Origin: Oceanicaulis sp. MMSF_3324
Lineage (GTDB): Bacteria > Pseudomonadota > Alphaproteobacteria > Caulobacterales > Maricaulaceae
NCBI RefSeq assembly: GCF_030733545.1
Contig: NZ_JASHIU010000007.1
Location: forward strand, 42,501-106,500
DNA length: 64,000 bases
Direction of reading: 5' to 3'
Made by a program: the position numbers and the translations under genes. Under the pieces are notes generated by a model. The model ran no database searches and had not been told where the DNA came from. It saw only the letters and a list, made by a program, of their open reading frames with translations. Shown piece by piece: positions 20,022-31,219 of the stretch. Each line of letters begins with the position of its first letter. The stretch's first letter is position 1.

Positions 20022-22568
20022 ATGATGTCGACATTCACGCGCACCGCTTTTCTGGCGGCTGCATCCACGCTCGCAATTGGCGCTGCGGCTCAGGCCCAGG
20101 TGTTTGAACAGGTCGGAGGCGGAGATCGCCGTACGGTCGATACGATCACCGTGACGGCCCAGCAGCGTGAGGAAAGCTCGCAGGATGTGCCGCTTTCGAT
20201 TGGCGCCTATGACACGGACGCGCTGGAAAATGCTGGCGTGTCCGATATCAAGGACCTGATCTCCATCGCGCCGGGCCTCATGGTGACCTCGACCCAGTCC
20301 GAGACCATCACCACCGCGCGTATTCGCGGCATCGGCACCGTGGGTGACAACTTCGGTCTGGAAAGTTCGGTCGGCGTGTATATCGACGGCGTCTTCCGCT
20401 CCCGGAACGGTGTTGGCTTCGGTGATCTTGGTGAAATCGATCGCATCGAGGTCCTGCGCGGTCCGCAAGGCACGCTGTTTGGCAAGAACACCTCCGCCGG
20501 CGTTCTCAATGTCGTGACGGCGTCTCCCGAATTTGAATATGGCGGAGCGCTTGAAGCCACTGTGGGCGATTACGGCTATAACCGGTTTACCGGCTCGCTC
20601 ACCGGACCGCTGATCGAAGACGTGCTTGCCTTCCGCCTGTTCGCCGCCAAGGGCGAGCGTGACGGCTTCCAGCAGCTGATTCTGGATGACGGAAACGGTC
20701 CGGCTGAGGTGACCGAATCCGAGACGCAGGACTATTACACCATCCGCGCTCAGGCGCTCTGGACGCCCAGCGAAACGGTCGAAGGGCGTGTAATCATGGA
20801 TTACTCGACCCGTGAGGAGTTGTGCTGCTCTGCTGTGCAATGGGATTATGCGGCCACTCCGGCGGCGTTCGTCAACGCCGTTGGCGGTCAGGTCCTGCAA
20901 CCGGCCAATCCGGAAGCTCGCGTCGCCTACGCCAACCGTGAATACGAACAGAATATCGATGATCGCGGCATTTCCGCAGAATTCGACATCGAAATGCCGA
21001 TCGGCACGCTGACCAGCGTGACCGCCTGGCGTGAGTGGAGCAACAGCCGCACCCAGGACATCGACTATTCCACCGCTGACATTGCTTATCGTGCAGACGG
21101 CAACTTTACCGACCTGACCCGTTTCTCCCAGGAAGTCCGCCTGACGGGCATCTGGGGCGATCTGGACTGGCTGGTCGGCGGCTTCCTGTCTCACGAAGAG
21201 CTCGAGCTGGGTGACGCCATCCGCTATGGCGATGATTGGGAAGGGTATCTGGGACGCCTTCTGACGGCGGGCTCCGTGCCGCCGCTGGGCACGCCGGCCG
21301 GCGTGACCGCCGTCCTGTCACAGATCGCACCTTTGGCCCCGGTTGCTGCGGCCATCGGGGTTCCGGGCGCGCAGGGCTTCATGCCCGTTCCGCCGCCGGG
21401 CGCAGCGATTCCCGCAGGCACCGGCACGGCTCAGGACCTGTATGACCAGACTGCCGAGAGCTGGGCGATCTTCACCCACAACACCTATCGCCTGACCGAC
21501 AATCTCGCGCTTACGGCGGGTCTGCGTTACACGCACGAGACCAAGAACGTGTTCGCCACGTTCGACACCAACAGCCCGGCGGCTTGCGGTGCGCTGGAAA
21601 CGGCGTTTGGTCCTGATCCGGTATCGGGTCTTGTGGCGGCCGCATCGGCGGCTGGTCTGCCCGCCAGCTCGATTTCGGGCCTGGCGACTGCAGCGGGCAA
21701 TATCTGTCTGCCCTATGGACGGACGGCGCTCGACCAGACCGGCTATGACCGCGAACGCACCGACGAGCAGATCTCGGGCACCATCCGCCTGACCTATGAT
21801 TTCAACGACGATATCATGGGCTATGCCGGCTATTCGCGTGGCTTCAAGGCGGGCGGTTTCAACCTTGACCGCTCGTTCAACGGTCCGCTGGATGGCGCGC
21901 TGGGTTACACCGATGTGGACTCCGGCTTCGCCCCTGAAATCATTGACGCCTATGAAATCGGCTTCAAATCCCAGCTGTTCGGCAATGTCCTGCAGCTGAA
22001 TGCGAACGCCTTCTATCAGGAAGTCGAGGATTTCCAGCTCAACACCTTCACCGGCATCTCCTTCGTGGTGAACTCCATCGAGAGTGTTGAAAGCTATGGC
22101 GTCGAGATCGACTTCGCTTACGCCACGCCGATTGATGGTCTCGATATCACCGGTGGTTATGCGTATGTGAACGCCGAATATGGCAACGAGGCCTCAACCG
22201 CGCCGAACCTGCGCGGCAAGCAGATCTCGCTGTCCCCGGAAAACTTCCTGACCGCTCAGGTCATCTATGAGCGTCCGCTCTTTGGTGAAGTCTGGGGTCT
22301 GGCGAGCCTCGATGCCCGCTATGTCAGCGATTACAACACCGGCTCGGATCTGGATCCGGAGAAGCTGCAGGAATCCTTCACGCTTCTCAACGCGCGCGTC
22401 GGCCTGAACCATGCCGATGGCCGCTGGTCCATCGAGGCCTGGGGCCGCAACCTGACTGACGAGGCCTATGCCCAAGTGGCGTTCGACCAGTTCGCTCAGT
22501 CCGGTGGTTTCGGCGCCTTCATGGGCGCTCCGAGAACCTGGGGTGTTACTTTGCGCACCGAGTGGTAA
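20022..22568 (+). CDS. TonB-dependent outer-membrane receptor, tandem copy 2
   Basis: 848 residues, colinear with the preceding receptor over the whole length. Signal peptide MMSTFTRTAFLAAASTLAIGAAAQAQ; VDTITVTAQQREE near the mature N-terminus; plug with VLRGPQGTLFGKNTSAG; barrel ending in WGVTLRTEW. Differences from copy 1 concentrate in extracellular loops: an inserted Ala/Pro/Gly-rich stretch near residues 440-475, and a missing Gly/Arg loop near the C-terminus. This fits altered ligand binding on a shared frame. Start chosen after gggaggag. Confidence 0.93.
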   Translation: MMSTFTRTAFLAAASTLAIGAAAQAQVFEQVGGGDRRTVDTITVTAQQREESSQDVPLSIGAYDTDALENAGVSDIKDLISIAPGLMVTSTQSETITTARIRGIGTVGDNFGLESSVGVYIDGVFRSRNGVGFGDLGEIDRIEVLRGPQGTLFGKNTSAGVLNVVTASPEFEYGGALEATVGDYGYNRFTGSLTGPLIEDVLAFRLFAAKGERDGFQQLILDDGNGPAEVTESETQDYYTIRAQALWTPSETVEGRVIMDYSTREELCCSAVQWDYAATPAAFVNAVGGQVLQPANPEARVAYANREYEQNIDDRGISAEFDIEMPIGTLTSVTAWREWSNSRTQDIDYSTADIAYRADGNFTDLTRFSQEVRLTGIWGDLDWLVGGFLSHEELELGDAIRYGDDWEGYLGRLLTAGSVPPLGTPAGVTAVLSQIAPLAPVAAAIGVPGAQGFMPVPPPGAAIPAGTGTAQDLYDQTAESWAIFTHNTYRLTDNLALTAGLRYTHETKNVFATFDTNSPAACGALETAFGPDPVSGLVAAASAAGLPASSISGLATAAGNICLPYGRTALDQTGYDRERTDEQISGTIRLTYDFNDDIMGYAGYSRGFKAGGFNLDRSFNGPLDGALGYTDVDSGFAPEIIDAYEIGFKSQLFGNVLQLNANAFYQEVEDFQLNTFTGISFVVNSIESVESYGVEIDFAYATPIDGLDITGGYAYVNAEYGNEASTAPNLRGKQISLSPENFLTAQVIYERPLFGEVWGLASLDARYVSDYNTGSDLDPEKLQESFTLLNARVGLNHADGRWSIEAWGRNLTDEAYAQVAFDQFAQSGGFGAFMGAPRTWGVTLRTEW

Positions 22569-22613
22569 TATACAAAAAACTGATTGGCGAACGGACCAGT
22601 CAGGGAGGACGGC

Positions 22614-22648
22614 AAGGGCCGGAGCATTTGCTCCGGCCCTTGTCTTTT
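22614..22648 (+). terminator. Rho-independent terminator after TonB receptor 2
   Basis: AAGGGCCGGAGC (22614-22625) pairs with GCTCCGGCCCTT (22630-22641) around an ATTT loop, followed by gtctttt. A 12-base perfect stem. Confidence 0.88.
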
Positions 22649-22672
22649 CAGGGTGTTGTCATCCGCGCGAAC

Positions 22673-22701
22673 AAAAAGGGCGGCCCGAAGGCCGCCCTTT
22701 T
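22673..22701 (-). terminator. Bidirectional terminator at the 3' end of aceB
   Basis: AAAAGGGCGGCC (22674-22685) pairs with GGCCGCCCTTTT (22690-22701) around a CGAA loop. Read on the minus strand it follows the aceB stop by about 20 bases and ends in a U run; it can also back up the receptor terminator on the plus strand. Confidence 0.9.
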
Positions 22702-22719
22702 CATCAGAATCGCCTGCGC

Positions 22720-24318
<1,599 letters not shown>

Positions 24319-24333
24319 GGGGCGCTCCTTTGT

Positions 24334-24819
24334 TCAGGTTTGCAGGTGCAGCGGCTCGGCGGAGACGATCACACCGTCCCGGTCCGCATAGATCCAGTCG
24401 CCGCGGCGCAAGACAGCGCCTGCGAGCGACACCGGAACGCCGCGGACGCCAAGGTCACGCTTTTCGGTTTTCATCGGGATCAGGGCCAGGGCGAGCACGC
24501 CCAGAGCCTCCGCTTCCAGTTCCGCCACATCGCGCACGGCGCCATTGACGATGACGCCGGACCAGCCGTTCTTGGCGGCCTTGCCGGCGAGGTCTCCGCC
24601 CAGAAGCGATCGCTTGAGCGATCCGCCGCCGTCAACGACAAGCACGCGCCCGGATCCGGGTTCGGACACCGCCTCGCGCACCCGCGAATTGTCTTCATGG
24701 GTGCGGATGGTCTCGACCTGTCCGTAAAAGGCCTGTTCTCCGCCATACGATTTCAGAACGGGTTCGAGCACTTGAACCTGCTCGGCAAACGCGTCGCACA
24801 AATCGCAAACGGGGGTCAT
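24334..24819 (-). CDS. RraA-like protein / putative 4-hydroxy-4-methyl-2-oxoglutarate aldolase
   Basis: 161 residues of the RraA/HMG-aldolase family. The core GGDLAGKAAKNGWSGVIVNGAVRDVAEL carries the glycine-rich metal/pyruvate-binding loop and the catalytic R-D pair. The family includes an RNase E inhibitor and class II pyruvate aldolases that split 4-hydroxy-4-methyl-2-oxoglutarate or decarboxylate oxaloacetate. Conserved R-D suggests aldolase/decarboxylase competence. It sits between aceA and aceB with an aggaggcc ribosome-binding site, 15 bases before aceB. In that context, oxaloacetate or pyruvate metabolism looks more likely than RNase E control, but the sequence cannot decide. Confidence 0.82.
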   Translation of the reverse strand: MTPVCDLCDAFAEQVQVLEPVLKSYGGEQAFYGQVETIRTHEDNSRVREAVSEPGSGRVLVVDGGGSLKRSLLGGDLAGKAAKNGWSGVIVNGAVRDVAELEAEALGVLALALIPMKTEKRDLGVRGVPVSLAGAVLRRGDWIYADRDGVIVSAEPLHLQT

Positions 24820-24923
24820 GAAGGCCTCCTGGTCGGTCGGGTCGGAACAGGCGGGAAAACAGGGACTGGAAACGCTTGAGAGCGCCGGGCGGACATCCAG
24901 CGGTCCGCCACAGCGCCCTCAGT

Positions 24924-24955
24924 CAGGGCTCGCGTGTCCACCAACGCAAGCCCTG
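24924..24955 (-). promoter_or_regulatory. Stable hairpin in the aceA-rraA-like intergenic gap
   Basis: CAGGGCT (24924-24930) pairs with AGCCCTG (24949-24955), and GCGT (24932-24935) with ACGC (24944-24947), around an 8-base loop. No U run follows on either strand, so it is not a standard terminator. It may stabilise the aceA message or partly attenuate the downstream genes. A second shorter hairpin (GGGCGGAC/GTCCGCC) lies at about 24886-24909. Confidence 0.45.
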
Positions 24956-24971
24956 AGTTCGGCAGGGCGGA

Positions 24972-26267
<1,296 letters not shown>

Positions 26268-26285
26268 CGGGGTTGCCCCTTTAAT

Positions 26286-26297
26286 TGCAAACTTTGT
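26286..26297. promoter_or_regulatory. RamB-like motif in the aceA leader
   Basis: TTGCAAACTTTG here (CAAAGTTTGCAA on the minus strand) resembles the AAAGTTTGCAA-like half of sites known for RamB-type regulators of glyoxylate genes in actinobacteria. It lies between the aceA start and the divergent regulator. The match is by eye. Confidence 0.4.
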
Positions 26298-26395
26298 TGT
26301 CAATGACCTTACAACGCAGCTGCAGCGAAGCTAGCACCCCATTGCATAAAAAGAGGATACGAGGTATACGACACACACTTGTCAGTCTGTATGGG

Positions 26396-26411
26396 TGTAA
26401 ATTGATTTACA
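26396..26411. promoter_or_regulatory. Palindromic operator abutting the regulator start codon
   Basis: TGTAAAT-TG-ATTTACA is a perfect 7+7 palindrome that ends two bases before the ATG of the regulator gene. It occupies the position where a ribosome-binding site would be. This strongly suggests autoregulation and perhaps a leaderless message. Confidence 0.6.
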
Positions 26412-26412
26412 A

Positions 26413-27816
26413 ATGAGTGCGTCCCAGGAAAAGCTCTTCGCCGGTGCTCGCCTGCGCCGCTTGAGAAAGGAACTGGGCCAGACCCAGGCCCAGTTCGCGG
26501 AGAGTCTGAATGTCTCGCCCAGCTATCTGAACCTTCTGGAGCGCAATCAGCGTCCGGTGACCGCGCGCGTGCTGCTGGCCCTGGCGGAAGCCTTCGATGT
26601 GGATGTGCGGGCGTTTGCGGCGGAAAGCGACCGACAATTGCTCGCCGATCTCAAGGAAGCGGCCGCCGATCCCGTTCTCAAGAGCACGGATATGGATGCA
26701 CGCGACGTGCAGGAGCTGGCGGACGCGCATCCCCGCGCCGCGGAAGCGCTGGCCAAGTTGCATCAGGCCTATCGCGAAAGTAACGCCGCCGCCGCTGATC
26801 TCGCCTTGCGCGCCACGGGAGAGGAGGGCGGGGCAATTCTGAGCCCGCTCGAAGAGGTGCGTGACGCGCTCGACGCCGCGTCCAATTATTTCCCGGCCAT
26901 TGAGGATGCGTGCGACCGGTTTCGAGCGGGCCTGGATGACAATCTGGATCTGGGCGCCGCCTTGACGGCGCGTTTGAAATCCTCTCATGGCGCTGCCGTG
27001 CGCACCTATGATGACGCGGTCATGGGCGGCGCCTTGCGGCGCTTTGACTTTCATGCCCGGAAGCTCCTGCTCTCAGATCTGCTGGAGCCGTCGGGGCGGG
27101 TGTTCCATCTGGCGGTCACCCTGGTCAATCTGGAGCTGGGCGATGTGCTGGACCAGGAAGCCCATCGCGCGCCGGGGCTGAGTGATGATGCGCGCACCAT
27201 GCTGCGCTCCACGCTCGCCAGCTATGCGGCGGCGGCGCTGATGATGCCGTATCAGCCCTTCTTCGAGGCGGCGGAGCGGTCGAAATACGATATCGACGCC
27301 TTGCGCCGCAAATTCGAGGTCAGCTTCGAGCAGGTCTGCCACCGGCTCACCACCTTGCACCGTCCGGGTGCGCGCGGCGTGCCCTTCTTCATGATCCGCA
27401 CCGATCAGGCGGGGAATGTCACCAAGCGCTTTGGCGGCGGGGTGCTGGCGTTCGCCCGTTCAGGCGGCGGATGCGCGCGCTGGCGGCTGTTTGACGTGTT
27501 CCGCGCGCCTGAACAGCTGCACGTGCAGGGGTTGGAGCTGACGGACGGCAGCCGCTTCATCTCGATCGCGCGGGCGGTCACGCGCCCGCTGGCGGATGGC
27601 TCGGCGGCGCTGAATGCGGTCGCGGTGGGGTGCGAAGTCAGTGCGCTTGACCGGATTGGCTATGATCCGGGCGAGCGCTTTACGCCGATCGGCCTGTCCT
27701 GCCGTCTGTGCGATCGTAATGACTGTCCGGTGCGGGCTTTTCCGCCCATGCAACGCAGCTTGCGCGCGGACCCGCATCTGCGCGGCGCGGCGCCGTTCAG
27801 CTTCGGTGATGATTAG
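26413..27816 (+). CDS. XRE-family ScfR/RamB-like short-chain fatty acyl regulator
   Basis: 467-residue DNA-binding regulator expected to sense a short-chain acyl-CoA and control the neighbouring glyoxylate genes. An N-terminal HTH (about 10-62, LRRLRKELGQTQAQFAESLNVSPSYLNLLERNQRPVT) is followed by an ImmA/IrrE-like middle part (about 200-320, FEVSFEQVCHRLTTL) and a C-terminal domain with the conserved cysteine group SCRLCDRNDCPVRAFPP. The family (RamB, ScfR, MccR) controls acetate, propionate and glyoxylate metabolism. Divergence from aceA and a palindrome at its own start support local regulation. No Shine-Dalgarno precedes the ATG. Confidence 0.88.
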   Translation: MSASQEKLFAGARLRRLRKELGQTQAQFAESLNVSPSYLNLLERNQRPVTARVLLALAEAFDVDVRAFAAESDRQLLADLKEAAADPVLKSTDMDARDVQELADAHPRAAEALAKLHQAYRESNAAAADLALRATGEEGGAILSPLEEVRDALDAASNYFPAIEDACDRFRAGLDDNLDLGAALTARLKSSHGAAVRTYDDAVMGGALRRFDFHARKLLLSDLLEPSGRVFHLAVTLVNLELGDVLDQEAHRAPGLSDDARTMLRSTLASYAAAALMMPYQPFFEAAERSKYDIDALRRKFEVSFEQVCHRLTTLHRPGARGVPFFMIRTDQAGNVTKRFGGGVLAFARSGGGCARWRLFDVFRAPEQLHVQGLELTDGSRFISIARAVTRPLADGSAALNAVAVGCEVSALDRIGYDPGERFTPIGLSCRLCDRNDCPVRAFPPMQRSLRADPHLRGAAPFSFGDD

Positions 27817-27951
27817 TCAGTGCGCATAAAAGCGCCATGATCCTTTGGATCTATGGAACTGATTGTGCAACTGCGCAGTTTCCAGTTCGACCGTTTCATT
27901 CGATTGCGTATGATGAGGCGGAGAAATTCGCCGATTCACGGGATCAGGGCC

Positions 27952-29034
27952 ATGCTGTCTCCACGCCGAAAAGCCGCACTCCTTGCTGGCGCCGTCTTCC
28001 TGGTGCTGGGCGGTGTCGCCATTCATGCCAGCCCCATGTCCGCCAGCGTGCTGGAACAGCGGCTGCAGGATTCGGCCGATGACGCGCTGTATGCGTTGCG
28101 CGCGGATGAATGGGCTCGTGTCGAGATGAACGGCCAGAGCGCGACGCTGAACGGCCTGGCGCCGTCACGACAGGCGCGCCAGAGCGCGCTTCAGGCGGTG
28201 ACAACGGCGAGCTGGGCCGGCGGTGTCGTCGCGGGCGGCATTACCGAAGTGATTGACCAGACCCGTTTGCCCGGTGAAGCGGAAAGCTTCGCCCTGCGAC
28301 TGGACCTGACGGGGGGCCGCATCCGGCTGGACGGTTTGATCCCGGACGCTGAAACGGGTGAGCGCCTTGAAGCGCAGGCTCGCGATGTCAGCTCCGGCCG
28401 GGTGGATGCCGAGTTCCGGCTCGCGCCCGGCGCGGCGCCGGCGGGTTGGGAGCCCATGGTGATCGAGACCATCCGCGCGCTGGGTGAGCTGGACGCCGGA
28501 GCCGGGCTTGTGACCCGTGACCGGGCCGCCCTGACCGGCCTCGCTCCGAGCTCTGCAGCCGCACGGGATGTGCGCCGCATGTTTGAAACCGCGCCCGAAG
28601 GCTTTACCGCGGCGGCGCTGGTTCGGGCCGATGGCGAGAGTTACGAGAGCCGCCTGTCCGATCCGCGCCTGTGCGAGCTTCTGATCAAGGGCGCGCTGGG
28701 GCGGCGGCCGATCGCCTTTGCCCCCGGACGCAGCATACTGACCGGTGAAAGCCGGGCGGCCCTGCGTCGGGCGGGCGAGGTGTATGCCGCCTGTCTTGAG
28801 GCGGGCGAGCTCATTATCGCCGTCCGCGCCGACGAGCCCGGTGATGACGGCGCCAGCCTGGCCCTGATGCGGGGCGAGGCGGCTGCGGGCGCCATGGCTG
28901 AAGCCGGCGTGGAGCGGTCTCACTTTCTGGCTCAGGCCGCGCCGCTGGGCGCTCCCGAAGCCATCCAATTCACCTTGACGCCGGTCTCTGTCCCAGATCT
29001 TGCGACGACCGAAAATGAAGAGGAACAAGGCTGA
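27952..29034 (+). CDS. Exported BON/OmpA-like domain protein (ArfA/OmpATb-like)
   Basis: About 360 residues from the ATG at 27952 (MLSPRRKAALLAGAVFLVLGG), with one N-terminal signal or anchor segment. Two BON-like units occupy roughly 35-230 (VEMNGQSATLNGLAPSRQARQSALQAV; IRLDGLIPDAETGERLEAQA). An OmpA-like C-terminal part follows (FAPGRSILTGESRAALRRAGEVYAACLEAGELIIAVRAD), although the usual NxxL/R peptidoglycan motif is weak. This order resembles the mycobacterial ArfA/OmpATb design. Longer in-frame starts (27853, 27907) exist without good ribosome-binding sites. The stop overlaps the start of the next gene (TGATG), so the two are coupled. Confidence 0.65.
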   Translation: MLSPRRKAALLAGAVFLVLGGVAIHASPMSASVLEQRLQDSADDALYALRADEWARVEMNGQSATLNGLAPSRQARQSALQAVTTASWAGGVVAGGITEVIDQTRLPGEAESFALRLDLTGGRIRLDGLIPDAETGERLEAQARDVSSGRVDAEFRLAPGAAPAGWEPMVIETIRALGELDAGAGLVTRDRAALTGLAPSSAAARDVRRMFETAPEGFTAAALVRADGESYESRLSDPRLCELLIKGALGRRPIAFAPGRSILTGESRAALRRAGEVYAACLEAGELIIAVRADEPGDDGASLALMRGEAAAGAMAEAGVERSHFLAQAAPLGAPEAIQFTLTPVSVPDLATTENEEEQG

Positions 29035-29594
29035 TGATGTGGCTGATCTGGAATATGTGGATCCTGTTGCTGCTGGCCTTCATTGGCGGCGTCGTGACCG
29101 GCTGGATCCTGCACGGAAAATCTGATGACGCGCCCAAGGCCGCGCCGAAAGGGCTGCTGGAGCCGGCGCAGGACGGACCGCATTCTCACGCGACGACGAC
29201 GCTGGATCTCGATGCGGACACGCCTGAAGCCGAGCCCGCGGCGCCCAAGAAGCGGGCCGCGGACCTGTTGCAGGAAGCGGCGCCGGACCTCGTCACGCCC
29301 GCGAAAGCGCCCGAAAAGGCCAAGACCGCCAAGGCTGAGGCCGAGCCGACTGCGAACGAGGAACCGCTCGCCGAACCGGAAACCGAAACGCCGCCCGTCA
29401 GTGATGACCTGACCGAGATCAAGGGGCTGGGCCCGAAAGCGGCCGCCAAGCTGTCAGAGCTGGGCGTCACCTCGCTGGCCCAGATCGCCAACTGGACCGA
29501 GGCGGATGTGGCGCGCATGGACGAGGCCATCAATGGCCGCGGCCGCATTCAGCGTGATGAGTGGGTCAAGCAGGCGAAAGACCTGTCCAGGTAA
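29034..29594 (+). CDS. Membrane-anchored helix-hairpin-helix protein
   Basis: 186 residues. One N-terminal transmembrane helix (MWLIWNMWILLLLAFIGGVVTGWIL), a long Ala/Glu/Pro/Lys-rich spacer of about 95 residues, then a C-terminal helix-hairpin-helix domain: DDLTEIKGLGPKAAAKLSELGVTSLAQIANWTEADVARMDEAI. This fold is shared with L21p-/pol-beta-like DNA-binding domains, but many such proteins have no proven nucleic-acid binding. It overlaps the previous gene by one base (TGATG). The two stops of this gene and the convergent meaB gene are directly adjacent. Confidence 0.75.
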   Translation: MMWLIWNMWILLLLAFIGGVVTGWILHGKSDDAPKAAPKGLLEPAQDGPHSHATTTLDLDADTPEAEPAAPKKRAADLLQEAAPDLVTPAKAPEKAKTAKAEAEPTANEEPLAEPETETPPVSDDLTEIKGLGPKAAAKLSELGVTSLAQIANWTEADVARMDEAINGRGRIQRDEWVKQAKDLSR

Positions 29595-30572
29595 TCAGGA
29601 CTGGTTGGGGCGATTGGCCCGCCACAGCCGCTCGGCGGCTTCACTGGCGGGCAGGCGTCCATCAGATACGGCGCGTTCGAGCTCCGGCGCCAGTTTCTGG
29701 ATGTCCGGATCGGCGTGAAAGCTCTGCAGCACACGCTCTTCCACCATGGACCACAACCAGCGCACCTGTTGACCCGAGCGCTTCTGGTCCAGGGCGCCGG
29801 CGCTCTCCAGCGCTTTGCGGTGCTTTTTCACCGTGTCCCACAGGCTCTCGATCCCGTCTCCGGTCAGGCCCGAGCCGCGCAGCACCGCCGGGTTCCAGTG
29901 CGGGCTGACCGGCGCGAACAGGTGCAGCGCCGCTTCCAGATCGCGCTGGGCGCGACGGGCGCGGGTCTCGTTTTCGCCATCGGCCTTGTTCACGAACAGG
30001 ATCTCGGCCAGCTCCAGCAGACCCTTCTTGATGCCTTGCAGCTCATCTCCGGCGCCGGGCAGCATCAAGGCGACAAACACGTCCACCATGTCCGCCACCA
30101 CAGTTTCGGACTGGCCGACGCCCACGGTCTCCACGATCACCACATCATATCCGGCGGCTTCACACAGCAGCATGGATTCGCGGGTCTTGCGCGCGACCCC
30201 GCCCAGCGATCCGGCGCTGGGGGAGGGACGAATGAAGGCGTTGCGATCCACCGCCAGCGCGCCCATCCGGGTCTTGTCGCCCAGGATGGAGCCCTTGGTG
30301 CGGGAGGAAGACGGGTCGACCGCCAGAACCGCGACCTTGCGCCCCTGTTCGGTGAGGTGGCCGCCCAGACGCTCGATCAGGGTGGACTTGCCCACGCCCG
30401 GCACGCCGGTCAGCCCGATGCGCCAGGCCTGACCCGTCCGGTCCATGACCGCGGTCAGCAGCTCGCGCGCCTGAGCCTGATGCTCGGCGCGGGTGGATTC
30501 CACAAGGGTGATGCCGCGGGCGAGCGCGGCGCGATCCCCCTCGACCAGCTTGTCAGCGAGCGCGTCTGTCAT
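29595..30572 (-). CDS. meaB: Methylmalonyl-CoA mutase-associated GTPase MeaB
   Basis: A P-loop GTPase of 325 residues that guards and reloads cobalamin in methylmalonyl-CoA mutase. Visible motifs: GLTGVPGVGKSTLIERL (Walker A), AVDPSSSRTKGSILGDKTRM, ETVGVGQSE (switch region) and NKAD. The start is ATG at 30572; a TTG four codons upstream is also open. mutB and mutA lie on the same strand 3.3 kb upstream, separated by unrelated small genes, so meaB is not in a tight operon with them here. Confidence 0.96.
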   Translation of the reverse strand: MTDALADKLVEGDRAALARGITLVESTRAEHQAQARELLTAVMDRTGQAWRIGLTGVPGVGKSTLIERLGGHLTEQGRKVAVLAVDPSSSRTKGSILGDKTRMGALAVDRNAFIRPSPSAGSLGGVARKTRESMLLCEAAGYDVVIVETVGVGQSETVVADMVDVFVALMLPGAGDELQGIKKGLLELAEILFVNKADGENETRARRAQRDLEAALHLFAPVSPHWNPAVLRGSGLTGDGIESLWDTVKKHRKALESAGALDQKRSGQQVRWLWSMVEERVLQSFHADPDIQKLAPELERAVSDGRLPASEAAERLWRANRPNQS

Positions 30573-30632
30573 GAGACTGTTCAAACGCGAGCCGGGGCGC
30601 GGGGCAAGCCCAATTGTCGCCCGCTCGCGCGA

Positions 30633-31154
30633 TCAGGGGTAAGAGCCGATGATCACGGCCGGATCATAGGCGCCGCCCGGGCGGTGTCCGCGTCCGGCCT
30701 GGATATCGAGAATGGCGGTGGTCTGGCCTTGCGGGCCCTCGCGGAAGATCCAGTTGCGCACAATGCCCATGGGACCGGTGTGCTCCACCTCCTCGATATA
30801 GGAGGGCGTGATCTCTCCGGTCCGGCTGACGGGACGGTACCCGTCCGCATGGCGTGTGCTGTCGTCATAGGTGACGCGGAACCAGTCATATCCGGCATTG
30901 GCCGTCACCTCGGCGGCATGGCGCAAGGCGAACTGTTCGATCAGCAACTGGTCCGTATTGGCGTTGCCCGTATACCAGACGCGCCATTGCTGGGGACCGA
31001 CCTGCAGCGCGTCATACCCCATGCCGCTGATGCTGGCGCTTGAGGGGCCATAGGCGCTGAGCGTCGGGCTGTTGAAGGCTGAGGAGGGCGTTGTCACGCC
31101 GCATCCGGTCAGCCAAACCAGCGCCAGGGATCCGATAAGCTGGTGCGCGCGCAT
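30633..31154 (-). CDS. CC0125/CC1285-type lipoprotein, copy 1
   Basis: 173 residues with a lipoprotein signal ending in VWLTGC (Cys18), so the mature protein is membrane-anchored. The body contains YDALQVGPQQWRVWYTGNANTDQLLIEQFALRHAAEVTANAGYDWFRV, the hallmark of a Caulobacterales lipoprotein family of unknown function: a Trp-Arg-Val strand followed by a helix with LRxAAE and a G-Y/F-D-W-F strand. The start is at 31154, the Met that begins the signal peptide. A paralogue lies just upstream on the same strand. Confidence 0.8.
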   Translation of the reverse strand: MRAHQLIGSLALVWLTGCGVTTPSSAFNSPTLSAYGPSSASISGMGYDALQVGPQQWRVWYTGNANTDQLLIEQFALRHAAEVTANAGYDWFRVTYDDSTRHADGYRPVSRTGEITPSYIEEVEHTGPMGIVRNWIFREGPQGQTTAILDIQAGRGHRPGGAYDPAVIIGSYP

Positions 31155-31219
31155 GCCCGCCTCACTGCTGAAAGCCATGACGGAAATTTCGCCCTGTTCG
31201 CGGGGCTTCGCAAGTCGGG

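Noticed and set aside
29505-29734. Operon of the helix-hairpin-helix gene with meaB
   Set aside because: The two genes are convergent with directly adjacent stops, so they cannot share a transcript.
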